From SP202 sp036339395 (GTDB lineage: Bacteria; Planctomycetota; Phycisphaerae; Phycisphaerales; SM1A02), in assembly GCA_036339395.1 (NCBI GenBank), contig JAYZBD010000075.1:1-13403 (forward strand): DNA of 13,403 bases, written 5' to 3'. Positions within the stretch are counted from its first letter, which is position 1. Every line of letters starts with the position of its first letter. The position numbers and the translations under genes were made by a program. The notes beneath the pieces were generated by a model. That model saw only the letters and a list, made by a program, of their open reading frames with translations, had not been told where the DNA came from and did no database searches. This document shows positions 7,225-13,403 of this stretch, in pieces.

Positions 7225-8514
7225 TCAATCGTTTTCCATCTCGGATTTTACTGATTCCACCAGGTGGGAACCGCGATCAGCGAGGTACTTGTACTCAGCC
7301 ATGGCCGCATCCCGCTTCCCGGCAGCAAGGTGTACCCTGAGCATCCGTACGTGGATCCCGTCATTTCCCGGCTGGATTTCCGAAGCACGCCCGTAGGCAC
7401 CGATGGCCTTCACGTGCTCACCTCGACCTGCATGAATCTCGCCAAGAAGAATGTATGCCGCCGTCAAATCAGGCCTGAGTGCTGCCGCAGTCTGGATTGA
7501 TGCAACGGCTTCATCCTCACGGTTGAGACTAACAAGCGTTTTGCCGATGTTCATGTGGACCTTGGCATACTCCGGGTTCAAGGCAAGTGACTTCTCGAAT
7601 GCATGCAGTGCTTCTTCATATCGATCGGCATCGAGGTGGATGAGCCCGATGTTGTTCCATGCCTTGTCGACAAGCGAGTTGCTGGAGACAGCGGCCTTGA
7701 ACGATTCGAGGGCGGCGGCATCATTGCCCTCGCATCGCTGGGCAAGCCCGAGAAGGATGTAGAGCTTCCCGTTGGACCGTTCCAATTCAACAGCCTTCTG
7801 AAACGCCTTGACTGATTCTCCATGTCGTCCATGCCTGCCCTGCATGAGACCCAGGTTCATCCAGGCCTTTGCATAGTTCGGGTCTGCCTTGATGGCGCCT
7901 TCGAAGGCGAGAATCGCTCCTGCAAGATCACCAATCGACTCGCAGGCCGTCCCCAGGTTCAACCATGCGCCGATCATGTTCGGGCGAAGCTTGATGGCCA
8001 CCTGGTAGGCATGGATGGCACCGCGAATGTCAGCGAGATTCAAGCGGGCATTGCCGATGTTGTATTGCGTCTGCGCGTTGTTCGGATTGATCAACGCGGC
8101 TCGCTCACCGGCTTCAAGTGCTTCACGGTAATGCTTCATGTGAAGACTGGTTCGAGCGATGCCGGCATAGGCAGCCTCGCACTCTGCATCGATCTCGACG
8201 GCTTCCCTGTAGAACCCGATCGAGTCGGTATGATCGCCAAGCTTGTCGAGACAGTAGCCGAGGTTCACAAGTGCGATGACGACCCTGGGGTGCTTCCTGA
8301 GTGGATCGTGATCCAAGGCCTTCCTCAGGAGCGACTCGGCCTTGGGCCAATCCTTATTTCGGATGCACTTGATTGACTCGTTGATGAGCTCCGGCATCTC
8401 GCCGAAATCACCGGAAGGGTCGTCAAAACCCTCCAGCAGTTCCTCGGTGGGATCAGGCCCCTCCAGTGACAGGAACTCGCCACTGCCTTCATGCTCCATG
8501 GTGTCTCTTGCCAA
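7225..8514 (-). CDS. Cytoplasmic protein of eleven TPR repeats, TTG start
   Basis: 429 residues if translation starts at the TTG at 8514, followed by ARDTMEHEGSGEF. An AAGGAGGT sequence lies 7 bases before that TTG, whereas the first ATG (8499) is 22 bases from it and poorly placed. The longer open frame up to 8958 overlaps the HD-GYP gene and is not protein-like. After an acidic N-terminal segment of about 38 residues come eleven consecutive 34-residue TPR units to the C-terminus, with the usual W/Y-N-L-G, A and P positions (AWLNLGTACESIGDLAGAI, AKAWMNLGLMQGRHGRHGES). The repeats resemble O-GlcNAc-transferase-type superhelices, but no catalytic domain follows. No signal peptide or membrane helix. 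Role: scaffold or adaptor; partner unknown. It is divergent from the HD-GYP gene. Confidence 0.85.
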   Translation of the reverse strand: MARDTMEHEGSGEFLSLEGPDPTEELLEGFDDPSGDFGEMPELINESIKCIRNKDWPKAESLLRKALDHDPLRKHPRVVIALVNLGYCLDKLGDHTDSIGFYREAVEIDAECEAAYAGIARTSLHMKHYREALEAGERAALINPNNAQTQYNIGNARLNLADIRGAIHAYQVAIKLRPNMIGAWLNLGTACESIGDLAGAILAFEGAIKADPNYAKAWMNLGLMQGRHGRHGESVKAFQKAVELERSNGKLYILLGLAQRCEGNDAAALESFKAAVSSNSLVDKAWNNIGLIHLDADRYEEALHAFEKSLALNPEYAKVHMNIGKTLVSLNREDEAVASIQTAAALRPDLTAAYILLGEIHAGRGEHVKAIGAYGRASEIQPGNDGIHVRMLRVHLAAGKRDAAMAEYKYLADRGSHLVESVKSEMEND

Positions 8515-8521
8515 GTGACCG

Positions 8522-8529
8522 ACCTCCTT
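8522..8529 (-). promoter_or_regulatory. Strong Shine-Dalgarno that decides the TTG start
   Basis: Minus-strand AAGGAGGT, a near-perfect anti-16S match, 7 bases upstream of the TTG at 8514. The other start (ATG 8499) would be 22 bases away, too far for this site. Confidence 0.7.
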
Positions 8530-8595
8530 CCACGGTGATGGTAGCCGCTGAAGTACGCTCATGCCGTCCTTCAAATCCAATCCAGGAGCGGTTTC

Positions 8596-8651
8596 TTTCA
8601 GGTGAATCGTGGATTGACTGCCTTCCTGAAACCTTCTGTTTTCACTGAAAA
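8596..8651. promoter_or_regulatory. Cluster of CTGAAA/TTTCAG half-sites in the divergent gap
   Basis: Between the TPR gene (minus) and the HD-GYP gene (plus) lie TTTCAGG at 8596-8602, its inverse CCTGAAA at 8625-8631, and the near-palindrome TTTTCACTGAAAA at 8639-8651. Three copies of the hexamer CTGAAA (one inverted) occur within 56 bases. A TTGACT that could be a -35 box sits between the first two, but no good -10 follows. This is a possible operator; the rest of the 214-base gap shows nothing clear. Confidence 0.3.
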
Positions 8652-8728
8652 TCATGTCGTTCTCGACGGTTCTCCTTCTCGATCGGACGGTTCGCACGGA
8701 TGCGACGCTGGCCAGGGAGTTTCCTCTG

Positions 8729-9520
8729 ATGAACGGATTCAGCATGAAAACAGCATCTCGATCCAGGAACGACCACCCCCTGGGCATCGAGACGATCAAA
8801 CCTGGCACAAGGCACAACGCAACGGAGCCACGCGACGTCCCGAGGGACACCGTGGCTCCGTTGTGTATTTCTCCGGCAGGCGGGCAATCGTCGGTGCTGT
8901 CTGAACTTGTTTCCTTCAGTGGTGTAACCAAGGCGCTCCTGGAAACGATCGAGGCCAAGGATCCCTCGACACGCGGTCACAGTGATCGCGTTGCCCGACT
9001 CGCCCGTCGCCTGGCTGCAGTGGCCGGATGCGATGAACAGCTCATTGACGAAGCGACGGTCTGCGGCTGGCTGCACGACATCGGCAAGATTGGAATACCG
9101 GACTCCATTCTCCAGAAGGAAGGCGCACTGACAGACCTCGAGTTTGAAACGATCAAGCGACACCCGGAAACCAGCGAGAGGATCCTCGGCTGCATGCCGC
9201 AGCTGGAGTCGATCCGCGCCGGCGTGCGATCCCACCACGAACGCTGGGATGGACGAGGCTACCCGGACGGGATCGTGGGGGAAGCGATCCCGCTCCTGGG
9301 TCGCATCGTCTGCATCGCGGATGCCTTCGATGCCATGTGCTCGAAACGCACGTACCGGGATGGCCTTGCACCACAGGCAGCATTGATGGAACTGGCACGG
9401 AACGCCGGGAAGCAGTTCGACCCGTACCTCGTCGCCTGCTTCCTCGACATGAAACCGCAGAAGGAGATGCTCGCTCCCTGGACACTTGTGCCTGGGAATG
9501 CGATGCGGCAATCGGCCTGA
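8729..9520 (+). CDS. HD-GYP domain protein, probable cyclic di-GMP phosphodiesterase
   Basis: 263 residues from the ATG at 8729, which has AGGGAG 9 bases upstream. All HD-GYP metal and signature residues are present: His84 (GHSDRV), His116-Asp117 (LHDIGKIGIP), His145 (RHPETSE), His169-His170, and DGRGYPDG with GYP at 177-179, then ADAFDAM. Family activity is hydrolysis of cyclic di-GMP to pGpG/GMP by a two- or three-metal site, and the intact motifs support an active enzyme. The first 65 or so residues look unstructured and contain no sensor domain or membrane helix. Other starts are possible: ATG 8654 (no RBS), or GTG 8894, which would leave a compact HD-GYP domain and put the hairpin at 8817-8866 into the leader. 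It is followed by a hairpin terminator. Targets and regulator are unknown; there is no GGDEF partner in view. Confidence 0.88.
   Translation: MNGFSMKTASRSRNDHPLGIETIKPGTRHNATEPRDVPRDTVAPLCISPAGGQSSVLSELVSFSGVTKALLETIEAKDPSTRGHSDRVARLARRLAAVAGCDEQLIDEATVCGWLHDIGKIGIPDSILQKEGALTDLEFETIKRHPETSERILGCMPQLESIRAGVRSHHERWDGRGYPDGIVGEAIPLLGRIVCIADAFDAMCSKRTYRDGLAPQAALMELARNAGKQFDPYLVACFLDMKPQKEMLAPWTLVPGNAMRQSA
8817..8866 (+). promoter_or_regulatory. Large hairpin in the 5' part of the HD-GYP gene
   Basis: A 16-bp stem (8817-8832 with 8851-8866, one G-U pair) is capped by a second 5-bp stem, GTCCC/GGGAC at 8837-8848, and followed by ATTTCT. It resembles an intrinsic terminator or attenuator more than coding sequence. 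It lies inside the HD-GYP frame if translation starts at 8654 or 8729, and in the leader if it starts at the GTG at 8894. Confidence 0.5.
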
Positions 9521-9620
9521 AGGACCGCGAAGAGCACACCAGGGCACGGTGATTGGGGATGAACCGCCCCTGGTCCTCGCCTTCGACAACCACACGAGGT
9601 CTTCAGGACGAGGCCGATGG

Positions 9621-9650
9621 ATGACCGCGGGTCGCATGACCCGCGGTTAT
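9621..9650 (+). terminator. Hairpin terminator after the HD-GYP gene
   Basis: ATGACCGCGGGTC at 9621-9633 pairs with GACCCGCGGTTAT at 9638-9650 (13 bp, one G-U) around a GCAT loop, 100 bases after the HD-GYP stop and 43 before the tRNA. There is no long U tract. Nothing else is recognised in 9521-9620. Confidence 0.65.
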
Positions 9651-9692
9651 CAGTTGAGAGGTAGAATCCTGCCCTCGCGGCTTCATCGCATT

Positions 9693-9766
9693 GCGCCCGT
9701 AGCTCAGTTGGATAGAGCATCGCTTTCCTAAAGCGAAGGTCACAGGTTCGAATCCTGTCGGGCGTG
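9693..9766 (+). tRNA. tRNA-Arg, anticodon CCU
   Basis: Complete cloverleaf: acceptor GCGCCCG/CGGGCGT (first pair G-U), D stem GCTC/GAGC, anticodon stem TCGCT/AGCGA with loop TTCCTAA giving anticodon CCT at 9727-9729, 5-base variable loop, T stem ACAGG/CCTGT with loop TTCGAAT, discriminator G at 9766. The 3' CCA is not encoded. It decodes AGG arginine codons. A -10-like TAGAAT lies at 9662-9667, 25 bases upstream. No terminator is seen between it and the peptidase gene 61 bases downstream, so read-through into that gene is possible. Confidence 0.95.
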
Positions 9767-9827
9767 TTCTGCTCCTGGACACCCCGGGTCGACGAAGATG
9801 CATCGTGTCTGGTACCGTGTTCGACCC

Positions 9828-12062
9828 ATGACATACAACACCATACGTGCAATCGCTGCTGCCGCCGGGGTGTTCCTCACCCTGCCCGCAGCCTCACAGG
9901 AATCAGCCGCTCCCGCAAGTTGGCGGAACGATGATCAATCGCAACGAGCATTGAAGGACCTGGCTGGCCAATACAGGCCGGATGCATCGCTTGCGACGAT
10001 CGGTGCAAGCCTTGAGGGTCGGAACATCAACGTGCTCCAACTTGCCCGCGATGGATCCATCGATCCAGGTGATCGCCCAGCCCTGCTGGTCGTTGCAGGC
10101 ATCGATGCCTCCAGGCCTCATACATCCTGGTGCGCTGTCGAAGTAGCCAGGACACTCCTTGAGCGTGCCGCTGGCGGTGATGAGGACGTCATCTCATTCC
10201 TCGAGACCAACACGCTCTACATCGTGCCTCGCCTCAACCCGGATGGCCATGAACGAAACAGGACTCACGCGATCAAGCATGCCCACGCACGCAACATGCG
10301 TACCGATGACGCAGACCGTGATCGAGCCAGTGACGAGGATGGTCCCGATGATCTCAATGGAGATGGCATGATCACGATGATGCGTGTTCACGATCCGCGA
10401 AAGGCCGACCTCGTCGCCGATCCGGATGATCCCCGCCTGGACAGGAAACCCGATCGTGAAGAAGGCGAGCGAGCGAGTTTCTACCTGCTGAGCGAAGGCC
10501 ATGACAATGACGAGGATGGCAGGCACAACGAGGATGCAGCAGGTGGCGTCGACCTGGACATGAACTTCATGCATGGCTATCAACACCACGCGGATGGTGC
10601 CGGCCGCCACCAACTTTCCGAGCCGGAGGCCATGTCGCTCCTCCAATTCGCCCTGGAGCACCAGAACATTGCGGCGGTCGTCGTCTACGGTCGACATGAC
10701 ACGCTTTCGTCTCCCCCATCGGCCAGTGGTCGTAATGATGCGGGCGGTCCCAACACGATCGAGAATGATGACCAGGCCATGTATGAACGTGTCTCGGAGC
10801 GTTTCATCGAGTTGACAGACCTGAAGGGTGTTCCCTCGGGTGACTGGTCGGGCTCCTTCGCAGCCTGGGCCTATGCCCAGTACGGAGTCCCTTCGTTCTC
10901 GACACCGTTGTGGACGATGCCCCGTTCCGAGAGTGAGAACGGTGATGGCGATGCTGAAGATGGTGACCAGGCCGACCGTCCCCGCGGCGGCCCTCCAGGT
11001 GGCGATGCTGAACGTCCTCGAGGTGGCCAGGGCGGACGTGGGAACTTCGACTGGGAAGCCATGAGAGATGAGTACGACGCCAACAAGGATGGTGAACTGG
11101 ATGATGACGAACGCGACGCAATGCGAGAAGCCATGAGAGAACGCTTCGGCGGCCGAGGGGGACCCGGAGGCGGGCGTGGTGGTCCTGGAGCAGGCGGTCC
11201 ACCTGACGGGGCCGGCGGCGGAGGCCGTGGAGGTCGTGGTGGCCGCGGTGGCGGGCGTGGTGGCGGAGGCAGTCCTGGCGGTGGGCAGAACCTGACCCCG
11301 TCCCAGTATGGAGACATCAGCCAGGAAACCATCGATGAACTCATGGAAAGTGCACGTGAGAACGGAATGGAAATCAGCGAAGAACAGATGAGCCAGGTGA
11401 CTCCGGAGATGATCGAGATGTTCGCCGAGCGGGCGGGGATCGAGATCCGCCGCGTCACCAGTGACACGGGAAACAGGGGTCGTCGCGATCAAGGCGCCCC
11501 CTCAGATGAAGACTGGCTGAAATACAGCGATGAAACTCGAGACGGGAGCGGCTTCGTCGAATGGACTCGCGTGGATCACCCCGAGTACGACCACGTCGAA
11601 GTTGGTGGCTGGGCACCCGGGTTCCGTACGATTCCACCCATCGATGAAATGGACCCGATTGTCGAAGTTCAGGCTGACTTTCTTGTTGACCTGGCGGCAC
11701 ACCTCCCGGATGTGCAGTTGCAGGATGTCGAAGTCGAGCAGTTGGCCGACGGGCTGTGGACTGTTCGAGCTTCCCTGGTCAACGAAGGGCGGTTGCCTGC
11801 AGGCACGGCCATGGCCAAGCGCAACAGGCGGGCACGACCATGGGTCGTCCGACTCGGCGTGGATCCGGACCGGATCGTGACAGGCCGCCCGACACACAAG
11901 GTCTGGACGATCGAACCCGACGGCGGCCGGCACGAGATGCGATGGGTCGTCGAACATCCAGATGGTGAAGAACTCGAGATCGAGCTCTTCAGCGAAAAAT
12001 ACGGTGGCACCGTGCATGCGATCACCATGACAGGTGACGGATCGAATGGAGGCGGACAATGA
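9828..12062 (+). CDS. Secreted M14 carboxypeptidase-like pseudoenzyme with EF-hand and Gly/Arg-rich insert
   Basis: 744 residues from the ATG at 9828, chosen because it puts a normal signal peptide (IRAIAAAAGVFLTLPAASQ) at the N-terminus; ATG 9798 is also possible. It is homologous along its length to the next gene, but each M14 catalytic position is changed. The HGNE zinc motif is DASR at 93-96. The DPNRNF substrate pair is DLDMNF at 242-247. The third zinc His aligns with Gly288 (a His sits two residues on). The catalytic Glu is Pro360 in SFSTPLW. An Asp-rich loop (DEDGPDDLNGDGMI) is shared with the paralogue. Residues about 367-560 are an insert: acidic and Pro/Gly stretch, EF-hand loop DANKDGELDDDE at 417-428, Gly/Arg tract at 441-486, then two helices. 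A C-terminal beta-type domain follows (VDHPEYDHVEVGG onwards). Inference: exported, non-catalytic, probably a binding or chaperone-like partner. Confidence 0.85.
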   Translation: MTYNTIRAIAAAAGVFLTLPAASQESAAPASWRNDDQSQRALKDLAGQYRPDASLATIGASLEGRNINVLQLARDGSIDPGDRPALLVVAGIDASRPHTSWCAVEVARTLLERAAGGDEDVISFLETNTLYIVPRLNPDGHERNRTHAIKHAHARNMRTDDADRDRASDEDGPDDLNGDGMITMMRVHDPRKADLVADPDDPRLDRKPDREEGERASFYLLSEGHDNDEDGRHNEDAAGGVDLDMNFMHGYQHHADGAGRHQLSEPEAMSLLQFALEHQNIAAVVVYGRHDTLSSPPSASGRNDAGGPNTIENDDQAMYERVSERFIELTDLKGVPSGDWSGSFAAWAYAQYGVPSFSTPLWTMPRSESENGDGDAEDGDQADRPRGGPPGGDAERPRGGQGGRGNFDWEAMRDEYDANKDGELDDDERDAMREAMRERFGGRGGPGGGRGGPGAGGPPDGAGGGGRGGRGGRGGGRGGGGSPGGGQNLTPSQYGDISQETIDELMESARENGMEISEEQMSQVTPEMIEMFAERAGIEIRRVTSDTGNRGRRDQGAPSDEDWLKYSDETRDGSGFVEWTRVDHPEYDHVEVGGWAPGFRTIPPIDEMDPIVEVQADFLVDLAAHLPDVQLQDVEVEQLADGLWTVRASLVNEGRLPAGTAMAKRNRRARPWVVRLGVDPDRIVTGRPTHKVWTIEPDGGRHEMRWVVEHPDGEELEIELFSEKYGGTVHAITMTGDGSNGGGQ
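11148..11285 (+). repeat. Low-complexity Gly/Arg-rich coding repeat
   Basis: 138 bases of GGC/GGT/CGT-rich sequence encoding residues 441-486 of the pseudo-peptidase, with repeated RGG, GRGG and GPGG units. It looks like slippage-prone expansion. Its base composition differs sharply from the flanking coding sequence. Confidence 0.8.
12048..12052 (+). promoter_or_regulatory. Ribosome binding site of the second M14 gene
   Basis: GGAGG lies 6 bases before the ATG at 12059, inside the last codons of the upstream gene. It supports independent initiation plus coupling at the ATGA overlap. Confidence 0.65.
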
Positions 12063-13403
12063 AGCAACTCCTCATGACACTGCTCGTACTCGGGCTTGGA
12101 ATCGATGTTGTTCGCGCGCAGACACCTCACCCGAGCAAGGTCGACATGACCTTCAACCACTGGTACGACTACGACGAAATGACGGGGTCCCTCAAGGACC
12201 TCACCCGCGCCTACCCGAACCTGCTGACGATGGAATCCCTCGGCAAGAGCGTCGCCGGGCGCGACATCTGGCTGCTGACACTCAATGTTCCCGAGACGGG
12301 GCCGCCGGAATCGAAGACGGCGATGTACATCGAGGGCAACATCCACGGCAATGAACTCCAGGCCACGGAGACGGTGCTCTACACGATCTGGTACATGACC
12401 AAGAGCTACGGGAAGATCGATCGAATCACGAAGCTGATGGATGAACGATCCTTCTACTTCGTCCCCAGTTCAAATCCGGATGGAAGGTCCTACTGGTTCG
12501 AGGAGGCTTCGACTCCGCACTCCCTTCGCGGAGGCATACGCCCCACGGACAACGACCACGACGGTCTCTACGACGAAGATGGGCCCGATGACCTCGACGG
12601 AGATGGAAACATCACCTCGATGTGGATCAGGGATCCGCTTGGGAGATACAAGCGGGATGAGGATGACCAGAGGTTCTTCGTGCGTGTTGATTCCGATGAC
12701 GAGCCGGGGGGATGGTCACGCCTGGGACAGGAAGGCATCGACAACGATGGTGATGGAGAAGTCAACGAGGATGGCATCGGTGGCTACGATCCCAACCGGA
12801 ACTTCCCCAGCGACTGGCAGCCGGAGCACATCCAGTACGGTGCGACGGACTATCCACTGAGCCTCCCGGAGTGCAGGGCGACCGCCGAGTTCATCATGGC
12901 GCACCCGAACATCGCCGGCGTCCAGTCCTATCACAACTCCGGCGGCATGGTGCTCTATGGTCCCGGTGCCAGTTACCAGAACTACCCGGGCAACGACATG
13001 CGGATCATGGAACGAATGGCCCAAAAGGGTTCCGACATGATTCCGTTCTACGACGCGCTGCTTTCATGGCGTGATCTCTATTCGACCCACGGCGATGAGA
13101 CGTCCTTCACGTACGAGCAGGAGGGCATCATGTCCTTCGTCAACGAGCTCTGGTCGGACAAGAAGATGTTCGCCGACGACGAACGTACCGGGACCGAAGA
13201 CACCCGGATGTTCCGTGACATGCTCCAGTTCGAGGATGTCTACGCTCCCTATACGGAAGTGGACCACCCCACCTACGGCAAGGTGCTCGTGGGAGGAACA
13301 ACCAAGGACGCCAGTCGAGTGGCTCCACCGTGGGCCCAGGAGGAGGACTGTCATCGGAACTTCGCCTTCACGATGTACCACGCCGACGAGATGCCCATGG
13401 TCG
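12059..13403 (+). CDS. Secreted M14 zinc carboxypeptidase, catalytic residues intact (3' end outside window)
   Basis: 448 residues are visible and the frame is still open at the window end. Signal peptide MKQLLMTLLVLGLGIDVVRA with likely cleavage before Gln21. M14 metallocarboxypeptidase core: zinc ligands His96 and Glu99 (HGNE) and His292 (QSYHNSGG); substrate-binding Asn246-Arg247 (YDPNRNF); catalytic Glu363 (SFVNELW). Two Asp-rich, probably calcium-binding loops are inserted (TDNDHDGLYDEDGPDDLDGD near 162-182, and IDNDGDGEVNED), as is common in planctomycete M14 proteins. It would remove C-terminal residues from peptides outside the cytoplasm; specificity cannot be read reliably. Its start overlaps the stop of the pseudo-peptidase (ATGA), so the two are made together. 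After the catalytic Glu it passes quickly into the C-terminal domain (VDHPTYGKVLVGG), without the EF-hand/Gly-rich insert of its neighbour. Confidence 0.9.
   Translation, partial: MKQLLMTLLVLGLGIDVVRAQTPHPSKVDMTFNHWYDYDEMTGSLKDLTRAYPNLLTMESLGKSVAGRDIWLLTLNVPETGPPESKTAMYIEGNIHGNELQATETVLYTIWYMTKSYGKIDRITKLMDERSFYFVPSSNPDGRSYWFEEASTPHSLRGGIRPTDNDHDGLYDEDGPDDLDGDGNITSMWIRDPLGRYKRDEDDQRFFVRVDSDDEPGGWSRLGQEGIDNDGDGEVNEDGIGGYDPNRNFPSDWQPEHIQYGATDYPLSLPECRATAEFIMAHPNIAGVQSYHNSGGMVLYGPGASYQNYPGNDMRIMERMAQKGSDMIPFYDALLSWRDLYSTHGDETSFTYEQEGIMSFVNELWSDKKMFADDERTGTEDTRMFRDMLQFEDVYAPYTEVDHPTYGKVLVGGTTKDASRVAPPWAQEEDCHRNFAFTMYHADEMPMV

Noticed and set aside
8515..8958. 148-residue N-terminal extension of the TPR gene
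   Set aside because: It overlaps the HD-GYP gene on the opposite strand and contains no TPR pattern; the Shine-Dalgarno points to the TTG at 8514.
8642..9637. 331-residue minus-strand open frame opposite the HD-GYP gene
   Set aside because: It is a shadow of a gene with full HD-GYP motifs; its own translation is Arg/His/Cys-rich with no domain.
9693..9766. tRNA-Arg as an integration site for a mobile element
   Set aside because: No integrase, no direct repeat of the tRNA 3' end and no composition break were seen on either side in the window.
11148..11285. Gly-rich repeat as a possible CRISPR-like or non-coding repeat array
   Set aside because: The repeats are imperfect, codon-phased and encode a continuous Gly/Arg tract inside an intact frame, with no spacer structure.
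10194..11492. 432-residue open frame on the minus strand opposite the pseudo-peptidase
   Set aside because: It mirrors the Asp/Gly-rich codons of the plus-strand gene, has no recognisable domain or RBS, and covers a gene with clear homology and a signal peptide.

Overview
The window is a dense bacterial chromosome segment with short intergenic gaps and moderately high GC. It has no IS elements, integrase, CRISPR array or rRNA. The gene set suggests a marine planctomycete-like bacterium, possibly of the Phycisphaerae: secreted M14 carboxypeptidases with Asp-rich inserts, a cytoplasmic TPR protein, an HD-GYP phosphodiesterase, and a permease fused to EIIA and RCK_C domains. This placement is an inference from gene style, with no marker gene behind it.

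Layout. (1) 2-220 is the 3' end of a TPR-type gene, closed by a strong hairpin. (2) 305-2016 is a two-gene overlapping unit: a shortened dihydrolipoamide-dehydrogenase-like flavoprotein and a small two-helix membrane protein. (3) 2017-4307, minus strand, is a coupled paaN-paaY pair: a phenylacetate-pathway aldehyde dehydrogenase and a hexapeptide/gamma-carbonic-anhydrase-fold thioesterase. (4) 4455-7208, plus strand, holds an APC permease with C-terminal EIIA and RCK_C domains, then an HdeD/DUF308 membrane protein. A 147-base divergent gap separates (3) and (4) and carries a 14-bp palindrome. (5) 7225-8514, minus strand, is an 11-repeat TPR protein whose TTG start is set by a near-perfect Shine-Dalgarno. 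(6) 8729-9520, plus strand, is an HD-GYP protein with a large hairpin inside its 5' region. (7) A hairpin terminator, then tRNA-Arg(CCU) at 9693-9766. (8) 9828 to the window end holds two secreted M14 carboxypeptidase paralogues overlapping by ATGA.

The most striking region is (8). The second paralogue keeps every M14 catalytic residue. The first has lost all zinc ligands, the Asn-Arg substrate pair and the catalytic Glu, and carries an insert with an EF-hand loop and a Gly/Arg-rich tract directly after the lost Glu. It looks like a pseudo-peptidase made together with an active partner. Second is the flavoprotein at 305-1558. It keeps the redox disulfide and the His-Glu dyad, but its NAD-binding loop is broken and its NAD domain is shortened. 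Third is the permease, which joins transport to a potential phosphotransfer domain and a ligand-sensing domain in one chain.
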